Shown here: one piece after another, positions 35,650 through 48,760 of the stretch
How the letters are laid out: each line of letters opens with the position of its first letter
Position numbering within the stretch: the first letter of the stretch is position 1
NCBI GenBank assembly: GCA_030746555.1
Contig: JASLMK010000046.1
Location: 1-64,000, forward strand
DNA length: 64,000 bases
Direction: 5' to 3'
DNA from: Planctomycetota bacterium
Lineage (GTDB): Bacteria > Planctomycetota > UBA1135 > GCA-002686595
Notes under the pieces: generated by a model
Database searches by the model: none
The model's input: only the letters and a program-made list of their open reading frames with translations
Told to the model about the DNA's origin: nothing
Made by a program: the position numbers and the translations under genes

Positions 35650-36201
35650 ATGAGCCACAGATGGTACTTCGTCCGCTGCCAGTCCGGCCGCGAAGACAGC
35701 ATCGCGCGCAACGCCTCGACGCGCCTGAAGGTCTCGGGCCTCGAGGACATCGTGCCCCAGATCCTCGTGCCCTTCGAGAAGGTCACCGACCTCAAGAACG
35801 GCAAGAAACGCACGGTCAGCCGCAAGCTCTACCCCGGCTATCTGATGGTGCAGGCAGACATCGACGACGCCGAGGACAGCCGCACGCACCAGGTGCGCGG
35901 GACCCTGCGCTCGGTGGACGGGTTGAGGGAGTTCCTCGGCAGCGGCGGCGAAGCGACGCCCCTGACCGAGACCGAGGTCTCCGCGATCCTGGCGCGCATG
36001 TCGGACTCCGAGGCGCGTCCTCAGGTGCGCATCGGCATGCAGAAGGGGGACCTGGTGAAGATCAAGTCGGGCGCCTTCGACGGCTTCGATGGAACCGTCG
36101 ACGAGGTCAACCCCGAGAAGGGAACGGTCCGGGTCATCGTGACGATCTTCGGCCGTCCTACGCCCGTTGAACTGGAGTACTGGGAAGTGGAGGCCATTTG
36201 A
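35650..36201 (+). CDS. nusG: Transcription elongation/termination factor NusG
   Basis: The 183-residue protein has the NGN domain ([12 protein letters not shown] at the start, [15 protein letters not shown] in the middle) and a C-terminal KOW domain (about 128-180) with [21 protein letters not shown]. NusG couples RNA polymerase to ribosomes and Rho. It follows secE after 3 bases. Confidence 0.96.
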   Translation: MSHRWYFVRCQSGREDSIARNASTRLKVSGLEDIVPQILVPFEKVTDLKNGKKRTVSRKLYPGYLMVQADIDDAEDSRTHQVRGTLRSVDGLREFLGSGGEATPLTETEVSAILARMSDSEARPQVRIGMQKGDLVKIKSGAFDGFDGTVDEVNPEKGTVRVIVTIFGRPTPVELEYWEVEAI

Positions 36202-36203
36202 GC

Positions 36204-36629
36204 ATGGCGAAGCAACTGACAGCCAAGATCAAGCTGCACTGCCCCGCTGGGCAGGCGACGCCCGCCCCGCCCGTCGGCCCCGCCCTAGGCGCCCACGGCC
36301 TGAACATCTCCGACTTCGTGAAGATGTTCAACGACCGGACGCGCGAGCAGATGGGCCTGATCATCCCCGTCGAGATCAGCGTCTACCAGGACCGCACCTT
36401 CGACTTCATCCTGAAGTCGCCCCCGGCCTCGGTCCTCTTGAAGAAGAAGGCCGGCGTCGAGAAGGGCGCCGGGGAAGTAGGCACGGAAATCGTCGGGCAG
36501 GTGACCCGCGCGGACCTGGAGGAGATCGTCGAGATGAAGAAGGCGGACCTCAATGCGCGCAGCGTAGACGAGGCCTGCCGCATCATCGCGGGAACGGCCC
36601 GTTCCATGGGCATCGAGGTCGTGGAGTGA
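36204..36629 (+). CDS. rplK: Large-subunit ribosomal protein uL11
   Basis: The 141-residue protein has the usual two domains; [19 protein letters not shown] marks the N-terminal domain and the C-terminal domain binds the GTPase centre rRNA. A TTG two codons upstream overlaps the nusG stop, but the ATG at 36204 gives the standard uL11 start and length. Confidence 0.95.
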   Translation: MAKQLTAKIKLHCPAGQATPAPPVGPALGAHGLNISDFVKMFNDRTREQMGLIIPVEISVYQDRTFDFILKSPPASVLLKKKAGVEKGAGEVGTEIVGQVTRADLEEIVEMKKADLNARSVDEACRIIAGTARSMGIEVVE

Positions 36630-36701
36630 CCACGCAGTTGGATTGACCACGCAGTGGGAGTGACAGTGTTGTGGGAGTGACAGTGTAGTGGGAGTGACAG
36701 T
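36627..36701 (+). repeat. 17-bp tandem repeat between rplK and rplA
   Basis: Four full copies (36627, 36644, 36661, 36678) and a partial fifth run from the rplK stop codon to the rplA start. The unit varies from TGACCACGCAGTTGGAT to TGACAGTGTAGTGGGAG. The last three full copies end in GGGAG, so the rplA ribosome-binding site is itself a repeat element (36690-36694, 7 bases before the GTG). Confidence 0.9.
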
Positions 36702-37385
36702 GTGAAGCGCAGCCGCAGATACAACGAAGCCGTCGCACAGCTGGACAAGGACCGGGTCTATGAGCCCTCGGAGGCTCTGGACGTCCTCAAGAGCCTGCCG
36801 GCGCCCAAGTTCGACGAGTCCGTGGAGGTCGTCTTGCGCCTGGGGATCGACCCGCGCAAGTCGGACCAGCTGGTGCGCGGCGCCGTGTCGCTGCCCAACG
36901 GGCTGGGAAAGCAGATCACCGTCGTCGTCTTCGCCGAGGGCGACAAGGCGGACGCCGCGCGCGAGGCCGGTGCCGACCACGTCGGTGCCGCCGACCTCGC
37001 CGACAAGATCGCCGGTGGCTGGATGGACTTCGACGTGGTCATCACCAGCCCCGACATGATGAAGCACGTCGGCAAGCTCGGAAAGGTCCTCGGACCCCAG
37101 GGGAAGATGCCCAGCCCCAAGTCGGGCACGGTGACCCCCGACGTGGCCCAGGCCGTCTCCGACTTCAAGGCTGGCAAGGTCGAGTTCCGCACGGACGACG
37201 GAGGGAACGTCCACGCGGCAGTGGGCAAGCGCTCGTTCTCCACCGAGGCCCTCCAGGAGAATCTCCAGACCTTCGTCGACCACGTGACCGGCATGCGTCC
37301 GGCCACGGTCAAGGGCACGTTCGTCCGGCGCGTCTGCGTCTCGACCTCCATGGGCCCGGGCCTGTGGGTCGCTCTCGGGAGCTAG
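36702..37385 (+). CDS. rplA: Large-subunit ribosomal protein uL1
   Basis: The 227-residue product is normal length for uL1 and contains the conserved GKLGKVLGPQGKMPSPKSGT region. The GTG start at 36702 is supported by the GGGAG 7 bases upstream. In other bacteria uL1 represses its own mRNA; the repeat-filled spacer before it has no obvious uL1-site mimic. Confidence 0.96.
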   Translation: MKRSRRYNEAVAQLDKDRVYEPSEALDVLKSLPAPKFDESVEVVLRLGIDPRKSDQLVRGAVSLPNGLGKQITVVVFAEGDKADAAREAGADHVGAADLADKIAGGWMDFDVVITSPDMMKHVGKLGKVLGPQGKMPSPKSGTVTPDVAQAVSDFKAGKVEFRTDDGGNVHAAVGKRSFSTEALQENLQTFVDHVTGMRPATVKGTFVRRVCVSTSMGPGLWVALGS

Positions 37386-37388
37386 GTG

Positions 37389-38081
37389 ATGGCCAACCTC
37401 GTCAATACCCTGATCTGCAAGGAGCTCGACTCGGAGCTCACCGACGTCGAAGGCCTGGTGCTGGTGTCGTTCGCGGGCCTCACCGTGGCCGAGACCGAGG
37501 ACGTGCGCGGCGAGCTCGCCAACCACGGCGTCAAGTTCCGCATGCTGCGCAACAACCTCGCGCGGCGCGTGATGAGCGAGCGCGGGCTCGAGTTCCCCGA
37601 CGAGACCTTCGTCGGCAATACGGCCCTCGCCTACGGTGACGCCGAGCAGGCCATCCTCGCCGCCAAGGTGTTCGCGGACCCCGAGGTCAAGAAGGCCGGC
37701 AAGATCAAGTTCAAGGCCGGCCTGCTCGAGGGCGCGGTCCTCGATGCGGCCGACTCCCAGGCCCTGGCCGACATCCCCGATCGCCAGACCCTGCAGGCCA
37801 AGCTCCTCGGCTGCTTGAGTGGTCCGGCGCGCGGCATCGTGTGCGCGCTCTCGGGGGTACCCGGCGGGCTCGCCAGGGTGGTCCAGGCGCGGGTGGACGC
37901 GGGCGGCCCCCTCGAGGAGGAGGCGGGCGCCGCGGAGACCGACGCCGCCGCCGCGGAGGCCGAACCCGCGGCGCCGGAGGAGACACCCGCCGAGGCCGAG
38001 GCCTCGGAGGCGAACGACGACGTGCCCGAGGCTCCCACCGAAGCCACGACCGACGACGAACAGAACGAGGCCGAGGCCTGA
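37389..38081 (+). CDS. rplJ: Large-subunit ribosomal protein uL10 with acidic tail
   Basis: Residues 1-170 match uL10, the stalk base that holds bL12 dimers. The usual length is about 170; here a tail of about 60 residues made mainly of Ala, Glu, Asp, Pro and Thr is added, bringing it to 230. A GTG one codon earlier is a possible alternative start. The tail resembles those of bL19, uL15 and RpoC in this window. Confidence 0.94.
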   Translation: MANLVNTLICKELDSELTDVEGLVLVSFAGLTVAETEDVRGELANHGVKFRMLRNNLARRVMSERGLEFPDETFVGNTALAYGDAEQAILAAKVFADPEVKKAGKIKFKAGLLEGAVLDAADSQALADIPDRQTLQAKLLGCLSGPARGIVCALSGVPGGLARVVQARVDAGGPLEEEAGAAETDAAAAEAEPAAPEETPAEAEASEANDDVPEAPTEATTDDEQNEAEA

Positions 38082-38225
38082 CCGGCCTGCCTCGGGCAGA
38101 CGACAGCACCGACCGAACCACGATCCGCATCACAGACGATCACGAGCGGGATCGCCCACTGGCGACGGTGGCGGCCCCTCTTCCCCTTCAGTTCCGCAGA
38201 CGATTCTTCTCCAGGAGTGACCGAC

Positions 38226-38633
38226 ATGTCCGATGAGGCAACCGTCGAGCTCGAATCCGAGCTCCAGACCATCGCAGACCAACTCGACGGCCTGACCCTT
38301 CTTCAGGCTTCCAAGCTCGTCCAGCACCTCGAGGACAAGTGGGGAGTGAGCGCGGCCGCCCCGGCCGTGGCCATCGCTGCCCCCGGCGCCGGAGGTGGAG
38401 ACGCGGGCGCAGCCGAGGAGCAGACCGCCTTCGACGTCATCCTGCAGGCTGCGGGCGACAAGAAGATCCAGGTCATCAAGGAGGTCCGCGCGATCACCGG
38501 CCTGGGTCTCAAGGAGGCCAAGGCGCTGGTCGACGAGGCCCCCGGCCCCGTCAAGGAGGGCATCCCGGCCGACGAGGCCGAAGCCCTCAAGGGCCAGCTC
38601 GAGGCCGCCGGAGCGACCGTCGAGGTCAAGTAG
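38226..38633 (+). CDS. rplL: Large-subunit ribosomal protein bL12 (L7/L12)
   Basis: The 135-residue protein has the N-terminal dimerisation helices, an Ala/Gly hinge (about 40-60) and the C-terminal domain with [19 protein letters not shown], which binds the translational GTPases. The ATG at 38226 is 8 bases after AGGAG (38213-38217), which favours it over an in-frame GTG three codons upstream. Confidence 0.96.
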   Translation: MSDEATVELESELQTIADQLDGLTLLQASKLVQHLEDKWGVSAAAPAVAIAAPGAGGGDAGAAEEQTAFDVILQAAGDKKIQVIKEVRAITGLGLKEAKALVDEAPGPVKEGIPADEAEALKGQLEAAGATVEVK

Positions 38634-39010
38634 GCCCTCGGGCCCGCTCCTCCGGACCCCCGCATGTCGGTCCACCCTCCCGAGTCGGGTCGAGAGGCCC
38701 GCGATCTTCCTCGCCGGCCCGCGTTGCGGGCCGGGGGGGACGGGAGGCACCGGCATCGCCAGTCAACGAACGGGGCGCCGAGCCGTCCGGGAACCCTCCC
38801 GGGCGGTGCGCTCCGCTCCCCTGTCGATTCTCGGGCTCTTTGAGGCTACACCGCAGGCTCGGATGAGGCCTCGGGCACGGCGCTCCGCGCCGCGACCCGG
38901 GCAGCATCCGTGACGGCGGCGGACACCTCCAAGCGTCCTCTTTCCATCCGGTCAGCCGGCATCGAGCAAGCGACACTACCGCGATCCGGCCCAGTTGGTC
39001 AGTGGCTCCA
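38634..39010 (+). other. rplL-rpoB spacer with a strong hairpin
   Basis: The 377-base spacer has no convincing gene. Bases 38783-38792 (CCGTCCGGGA) pair with 38797-38806 (TCCCGGGCGG), a 10-bp stem with one G-T pair and a 4-base loop, without a T run. In E. coli the same spacer contains an attenuator and an RNase III site, so a role in setting the L12 to RNA polymerase ratio is plausible. Confidence 0.5.
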
Positions 39011-42000
39011 ATGACAGCAACCACCACTCCCGTCGAAGTCTTCGGTCGATACCCCTCGATCATCGATCTACCCGATCTGGTCGAGACCCAGACCAAGGCC
39101 TGGAACGAGTTCATCGCCCGGGACATCCCCCAGGCGAACCGCCCCGAGTTCGGCCTCCAGAAGCTCTTGGGCGAGATCTTCCCGATCTACTCCTACGACA
39201 AGACCCTGTGTCTGGAGTACGTCGGCTACGAGCTCGGCCGGCCGCGCTACACCATCGACGAGTGCCGCAAGCTGAGGCTGACCTACGGGTACCCGTTCAA
39301 GGTGCGCCTGCGCCTGATCAAGACCGAGGCGGTCGAGGAGGAGGTCTACCTCGGCGAGATCCCGATCATGATCGGCGGCGGGGAGTTCATCGTGAACGGC
39401 TCCGAGCGCGTCATCGTGAGCCAGCTGCACCGCTCCCCCGGGGTGGACTTCTCCTACGACCAGGCGAGCGCTTCGGACACGCGACGCCTCCACAGCTGCT
39501 GGATCATCCCCGAGCGGGGGTCCTGGGTCGAGCTCAACGTCACGAAGAAGGACGTCCTGCAGGTTCGCATCGACCAGTCCGGCAAGTTCTCGGCCATCAC
39601 GCTGCTGCGCGCCCTCGACGAGTCGTTGGGGAGCGATCGCGATCTCCTGCGTCACTTCTACAAGACCAAGCGCGTCAAGAAGACCAAGTCGCAGACCGAG
39701 CGGGCCTTCGCGAAGTCGGTCACGGACAAGATCGCGGTGGGGGACATCGTCGTCCTCAAGACCGGCGAGGTGCTCGTGCCCTCGGGCGAGATCATCCCCG
39801 AGACCGCGGCCCTGGAGATCGCCGGGAGCGATCTGGCCGAGGTGGAGATCATCGCGGGGGATGTCGAGGACATCGACATGCTGATCGTCAACTCTCTCCA
39901 CGAGGATCCGACCAAGAGCCACGAGGAGGCCCTGCTCAAGATCTACGGCCGCCTGCGCCCGGGGAACCCGGTGCAACTCGAGAAGGCGCGCGACCTGTTC
40001 CACGAGAAGTTCTTCGATCCCCAGCGCTACCGCCTCGGTCGCGTCGGTCGCTTCCGGCTCAACCGCAAGTTCGATCAGGGTATCCCCGAGGACACCCAGG
40101 TCCTCAAGCCCGAGGACATCATCGGGTCCATCCGCTACCTGATCGGCCTGCGCAGCGGCGAGGGCGAGGTCGACGACATCGACAACCTGGGCAATCGCCG
40201 CGTGCGGACGATCGCGGAGCTGGCGGGTGAGGAGTTCCGCAAGGGCCTGCTCAAGCTCAAGCGCACCGCCCAAGAGCGCATGAACCTCGAGAATGCCGAG
40301 ACCGTCTCGCCGCGCACGCTGATCAACTCCAAGACGTTCTCCAGCGCGGTCGACTACTTCTTCGGACGCAGCGAACTCTCGCAGGTCGTCGATCAGGCCA
40401 ACCCGCTCAGCCAGCTGACCCACGAGCGACGTCTGTCCGCCCTCGGCCCCGGCGGCCTCAACCGCAAGCGCGCCGGCTTCGACGTGCGCGACGTACACCT
40501 GTCGCACTACGGGCGCCTGTGCCCGATCGAGACCCCCGAGGGCTCGAACATCGGCCTGATCTCCTCCTTGGCCCTGTTCGCGCGCCTCGACGACTACGGC
40601 TTCCTGACCGCGCCCTTCCGCAAGGTCAACAAGGGCAAGCTCGCCAAGAAGGTCGTCTACCTGCGGGCGGACCAGGAGGCGGGGCTGGTGATGGCGCCGG
40701 CGGACGTGACCCTCGACGACAAGGGGCAGATCACCTCCGAGCGCGTCCTTGCCCGCCGCGACGGCGACAACGTCGAGGTCGCACCCGAGGACGTCGACTA
40801 CGTGGATGTCTCCCCGAGCCAGATCATCGGCGTCTCCGCGGCGCTGATCCCCTTCCTCGAGCACGATGACGCCAACCGAGCGCTGATGGGCTCGAACATG
40901 CAGCGCCAGGCCGTCCCGCTCCTGATCGCCGAGCCGCCCGTCGTGGGCACCGGGATGGAGAGGATCGTCGCGCGCAACTCGAACATGCCGCTGTACGCGA
41001 GCGCGGACGGCGAGGTGGACTACGCTGACGCGACGACGATCCTCGTCGGCGAGGACACCTACGACCTGACCAAGTTCCGGGGGCTGAACGACCGCACCAC
41101 TCAGAACCACAGGCCGATGGTCGCCGAGGGCGACAAGGTGAAGGCGGGCGACCTCATCGCCGACGGCGCGGCGACGCGCGAGGGCGAGCTGGCCCTGGGC
41201 AAGAACCTGCTCGTCGCGTTCATGACCTGGGACGGCTTCAACTTCGAGGACGCGATCCTGGTCTCCGAGCGCCTCGTGCGAGACGACGTCTTCACCTCGC
41301 TGCACATCGAGGAGTACGAGGTCGAGATCCGCGAGACGAAGCTCGGCAAGGAGGAGTTCACCTGCGACATCCCCAACGTCGGGGAGAAGGCGCTGGTCGA
41401 CCTCGACGAGACCGGCATCGTCCGCATCGGGACCTTCGTGGAGGCCGGGGACATCCTGGTCGGCAAGGTCGCCCCCAAGTCGAAGAGCGAGCTGACTCCC
41501 GAGGAGAAGCTCCTGCACGCGATCTTCGGCAAGGCCGGCGTGGACGTGAAGAACGCCTCGCTGAACATGCCGCCGGGCACCCGCGGCGTGGTGATCGACG
41601 CCCAGAAGTTCTCGCGGCGGGTGAACTTGACCGACGCCGAGCGCGCCAAGGCCCTGGGGGTCATCCGCGAGGCCGAGAAGGAGTTCCTGCGGGCACTGCG
41701 GGTCCACAGCGCGAGCATGCTCGAGGGCGTCTCCGGCGCTCTGGGCGAAGCGGTGATCGACGACCTGACCGGCAGACCCGTGGAACTCGACGACACCTCG
41801 ACCTACGACGAGCTGCGCCGCATCCGCCTGTTGTGCGTGGCGGCGATGGAGGCCGCCGGCGAAGGCAAGAAGGTCGCGCAGGCGCAGGTGGTCATCAACG
41901 ACTGCCAGGAGAAGATCGACGAGAAGGAGAGCGACAAGAACAAGGTGGTCAACCGCCTCAGCCGCGGCGACGAGCTCCCCACGGGAGTGCTCGAGATGGT

Positions 42001-42730
42001 CAAGGTCTACGTCGCCACCAAGCGCAACCTGCGCGTGGGCGACAAGATGGCCGGCCGCCACGGAAACAAGGGCGTCATCTCCAAGATCGTACCGATTGAG
42101 GACATGCCGTACCTCGAGGACGGCACGCCGGTGGACATCGTGCTCAACCCGCTCGGCGTCCCCAGCCGCATGAACGTCGGGCAGATCCTCGAGACGCACC
42201 TCGGGCTCGCTGCCCGGCACCTCGGCGTCCGTTGCTACACCCCCGCGTTCGACGGGGCGAAGGAGAACGAGATCGAGGACATGCTGGACCGCGCCGGCCT
42301 GCCGACCGGCGGCAAGTTCACCCTCTACGACGGACGGTCCGGCGGTGCCTTCGAGCAGGAGGTGACGGTCGGGGTGATGTACATGCTCAAGCTCCACCAT
42401 CTCGTCGACGAGAAGGTGCACGCGCGTGCGACCGGTCCCTACAGCTTGATCACCCAGCAGCCGCTCGGTGGCAAGGCGCGCTTCGGTGGGCAGCGCTTCG
42501 GCGAGATGGAGGTCTGGGCGCTCGAAGCCTACGGCGCCGCCGCCATCCTGCAGGAGCAGCTGACCGTCAAGTCCGATGACGTGGACGGGCGGACGAAGAT
42601 CTACGAATCGATGGTGAAGGGGCTCAACATCCTCGAGCCGGGGACCCCCGTCTCCTTCGAGGTGTTGACCAACGAGATCAAGGGCCTGGGGCTGAACATG
42701 CAGCTCCACAAGAAAGCTTCGACCCTCTAA
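39011..42730 (+). CDS. rpoB: RNA polymerase beta subunit
   Basis: The 1239-residue product carries all main beta motifs. The rifampicin pocket has the sensitive-type residues at the main resistance sites (Gln in LSQVVDQ, Asp in VVDQ, His in LTHERR, Ser in LSALGPGG). [16 protein letters not shown] and the C-terminal clamp anchor [19 protein letters not shown] are conserved. A GTG three codons upstream (39002) is an alternative start. No Shine-Dalgarno is seen. Confidence 0.97.
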   Translation: MTATTTPVEVFGRYPSIIDLPDLVETQTKAWNEFIARDIPQANRPEFGLQKLLGEIFPIYSYDKTLCLEYVGYELGRPRYTIDECRKLRLTYGYPFKVRLRLIKTEAVEEEVYLGEIPIMIGGGEFIVNGSERVIVSQLHRSPGVDFSYDQASASDTRRLHSCWIIPERGSWVELNVTKKDVLQVRIDQSGKFSAITLLRALDESLGSDRDLLRHFYKTKRVKKTKSQTERAFAKSVTDKIAVGDIVVLKTGEVLVPSGEIIPETAALEIAGSDLAEVEIIAGDVEDIDMLIVNSLHEDPTKSHEEALLKIYGRLRPGNPVQLEKARDLFHEKFFDPQRYRLGRVGRFRLNRKFDQGIPEDTQVLKPEDIIGSIRYLIGLRSGEGEVDDIDNLGNRRVRTIAELAGEEFRKGLLKLKRTAQERMNLENAETVSPRTLINSKTFSSAVDYFFGRSELSQVVDQANPLSQLTHERRLSALGPGGLNRKRAGFDVRDVHLSHYGRLCPIETPEGSNIGLISSLALFARLDDYGFLTAPFRKVNKGKLAKKVVYLRADQEAGLVMAPADVTLDDKGQITSERVLARRDGDNVEVAPEDVDYVDVSPSQIIGVSAALIPFLEHDDANRALMGSNMQRQAVPLLIAEPPVVGTGMERIVARNSNMPLYASADGEVDYADATTILVGEDTYDLTKFRGLNDRTTQNHRPMVAEGDKVKAGDLIADGAATREGELALGKNLLVAFMTWDGFNFEDAILVSERLVRDDVFTSLHIEEYEVEIRETKLGKEEFTCDIPNVGEKALVDLDETGIVRIGTFVEAGDILVGKVAPKSKSELTPEEKLLHAIFGKAGVDVKNASLNMPPGTRGVVIDAQKFSRRVNLTDAERAKALGVIREAEKEFLRALRVHSASMLEGVSGALGEAVIDDLTGRPVELDDTSTYDELRRIRLLCVAAMEAAGEGKKVAQAQVVINDCQEKIDEKESDKNKVVNRLSRGDELPTGVLEMVKVYVATKRNLRVGDKMAGRHGNKGVISKIVPIEDMPYLEDGTPVDIVLNPLGVPSRMNVGQILETHLGLAARHLGVRCYTPAFDGAKENEIEDMLDRAGLPTGGKFTLYDGRSGGAFEQEVTVGVMYMLKLHHLVDEKVHARATGPYSLITQQPLGGKARFGGQRFGEMEVWALEAYGAAAILQEQLTVKSDDVDGRTKIYESMVKGLNILEPGTPVSFEVLTNEIKGLGLNMQLHKKASTL

Positions 42731-42732
42731 TC

Positions 42733-47175
<4,443 letters not shown>

Positions 47176-47184
47176 GCCACCGTC

Positions 47185-47214
47185 GCCGCCCCGGTGAAGA
47201 GCCGGGTCGGCGGC
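47185..47214 (+). terminator. Hairpin after rpoC
   Basis: GCCGCC (47185-47190) pairs with GGCGGC (47209-47214), and the inner CCGG pairs with CCGG, with a small bulge. There is no T run, so termination here is uncertain. It lies just before the rpsL promoter. Confidence 0.3.
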
Positions 47215-47223
47215 CCCGGGTGC

Positions 47224-47252
47224 TTGACGGACGGTCCGTAGCTCCCCACAAT
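47224..47252 (+). promoter_or_regulatory. Promoter of the rpsL (str) cluster
   Basis: TTGACG (47224-47229), a 17-base spacer and CACAAT (47247-47252). The expected start near 47259 gives a leader of about 57 bases. Confidence 0.65.
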
Positions 47253-47315
47253 GCTGCCCCTTTTTCGGGCGGCGAACCCCTGCGAGGGGACCCTCGCTGA
47301 ACCAAGCCAGATTCC

Positions 47316-47690
47316 ATGCCGACCATCAACCAGCTGATCCGCAAGGGCCGCAAGAAGGCGACCAAGCGCTCGAAGTCCCCCGTCCTGGACTCGTGCCCGC
47401 AGAAGCGTGGCGTGTGCCTGCAGGTCAAGACCCAGACGCCCAAGAAGCCCAACTCAGCCCTGCGCAAGATCGCGCGTGTGCGCCTGTCCAACGGCAAGGA
47501 GATCACCGCCTACATCCCGGGCGAGGGCCACAACCTCCAGGAGCACTCGGTCGTGCTCGTGCGCGGCGGTCGGGTGCGTGACCTGCCCGGCGTCCGCTAC
47601 CACATCCTGCGCGGCACGCTCGATACGGGCGGCGTCGATGACCGCACCCAGAGCCGTTCCAAGTACGGAACCAAGCGTCCCAAGAAGTAG
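47316..47690 (+). CDS. rpsL: Small-subunit ribosomal protein uS12
   Basis: The 124-residue protein includes [11 protein letters not shown] with Lys43 intact and [12 protein letters not shown]. In that second motif residue 88 (codon 47577-47579, CGT) is Arg where most bacteria have Lys. Lys to Arg at this site is a known streptomycin-resistance substitution in E. coli and Mycobacterium. uS12 monitors codon-anticodon pairing in the decoding site. Confidence 0.97.
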   Translation: MPTINQLIRKGRKKATKRSKSPVLDSCPQKRGVCLQVKTQTPKKPNSALRKIARVRLSNGKEITAYIPGEGHNLQEHSVVLVRGGRVRDLPGVRYHILRGTLDTGGVDDRTQSRSKYGTKRPKK

Positions 47691-47699
47691 CCCCGTTCC

Positions 47700-48173
47700 A
47701 TGCCGCGCAACTACAAGTCCACCGCCGTCTTCATCAAGCCCGATCCCCGCTTCGGGTCGCTGCTGGCGTCGAAGCTGATCAACAAGCTCATGCTCGACGG
47801 CAAGAAGAGCACGGCGCAGAAGATCTTCTACGACGCCCTGGATATCGCCGCCAAGAAGCTGACCGAGGTCGAGGAGATCGACGAGATCTTCACGAAGGCG
47901 ATCGAGAACGCACGCCCGACCGTGGAGGTGCGCTCCAAGCGCGTCGGTGGCGCGAACTACCAGGTTCCGCGCGAGGTGAAGCGCGGCCGCCAGCAGACCT
48001 TGGCGATCCGCTGGATCGTGGACAACGCCCGCAAGAAGAAGGGCAAGCCCATGGCCCAGCGGCTGGCGGAGGAGTTGGTCGATGCCTACAACGGCACCGG
48101 TGCGTCGGTGCACTGGAAAGAGAACATCCACAAGATGGCCGAGGCCAACAAGGCCTACGCCCACTACGCCTGA
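47700..48173 (+). CDS. rpsG: Small-subunit ribosomal protein uS7
   Basis: The 157-residue uS7 organises the head of the 30S subunit. GSLLASKLINKLMLDGKKS and GGANYQVPREVKRGRQQTLAIRW are typical. It starts 9 bases after rpsL and is followed by the tsr3 homologue where fusA would be expected. Confidence 0.96.
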   Translation: MPRNYKSTAVFIKPDPRFGSLLASKLINKLMLDGKKSTAQKIFYDALDIAAKKLTEVEEIDEIFTKAIENARPTVEVRSKRVGGANYQVPREVKRGRQQTLAIRWIVDNARKKKGKPMAQRLAEELVDAYNGTGASVHWKENIHKMAEANKAYAHYA

Positions 48174-48261
48174 TCCGACCGCGCGCCGGGGGCGGGGCAG
48201 CTGCCGCGCCATCGCGCGCGCCCCGCTCGCCTGCCGCCGGCCCGAAGAGAGCCGGAGCGCC

Positions 48262-48726
48262 ATGCGGACCGCCACGACCGATGTGTTGATCCTGCGCGAT
48301 CCGCGTGAGTCGGCGCGCAAGTGTTCCCTGACGCCCCTGCGCGGCAGGCCGGGGATCGAGTTCGTCTCCTACCACCGGGAGCGACGCATCGACGCATCCG
48401 GACGCATCCTGCTGCACCCCGATGGAGAGCCGCTGTCGACGGCCGACCGCGGCCGGGGGCTGCTCCTGGTGGACTGCTCCTGGCGCCGTCTCGAGAACCT
48501 GCTGGCCACGGTGGACGGCGACCCGCCCCGGCGCAGCCTGCCGGCACTCCACACCGCCTACCCACGCAGGAGCCGCACCTTCGAGGATCCGGCGCAGGGC
48601 CTGGCTTCCATCGAGGCCCTCTACGCTGCCCTGCACCGGTTGGGTGCGGACCCGGGGGACCTCTTGGAGGGCTATCGCTGGGCCGAGGCGTTCCTCGCGG
48701 CAAACCCGGGGCTTGCCGGGCGCTGA
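48262..48726 (+). CDS. Tsr3-like rRNA aminocarboxypropyltransferase (DUF367)
   Basis: The 154-residue product resembles the archaeal/eukaryotic Tsr3 family, which transfers an aminocarboxypropyl group from SAM to the helix 31 uridine of small-subunit rRNA. Supporting features are LSTADR (58-63, cf. LSPADR), VDCSW (70-74), RSLPAL followed by a small-residue loop (91-100), the SIEALYAALHRLG helix and the closing YRWAEAFLAANP (138-149). The family's AANPxNYG motif is only partly kept. It lies between rpsG and the EF-G gene, suggesting it is expressed with ribosome head proteins. Activity is inferred. Confidence 0.7.
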   Translation: MRTATTDVLILRDPRESARKCSLTPLRGRPGIEFVSYHRERRIDASGRILLHPDGEPLSTADRGRGLLLVDCSWRRLENLLATVDGDPPRRSLPALHTAYPRRSRTFEDPAQGLASIEALYAALHRLGADPGDLLEGYRWAEAFLAANPGLAGR

Positions 48727-48745
48727 TCGCCGAGCGCGGAGGCGC

Positions 48746-48751
48746 TACCCT
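48746..48751 (+). promoter_or_regulatory. Candidate -10 element before the EF-G gene
   Basis: TACCCT ends 9 bases before the ATG at 48761. Only a poor -35 is present. It would give a leaderless EF-G transcript in addition to read-through from rpsL. Confidence 0.25.
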
Positions 48752-48760
48752 CTGCCCACC

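Noticed and set aside
40340-40480. Rifampicin-resistance changes in RpoB
   Set aside because: Key residues (Gln, Asp, His, Ser at the classical sites) are the sensitive type; the few other differences are not known resistance changes.
39068-42709. A 1213-codon open frame on the minus strand opposite rpoB
   Set aside because: It is the mirror of a GC-rich conserved gene; its His/Asp/Leu/Val-rich translation has no domain, and rpoB is unambiguous. The same applies to long minus-strand frames opposite tuf, rpoC, mutS2 and the MMPL gene.
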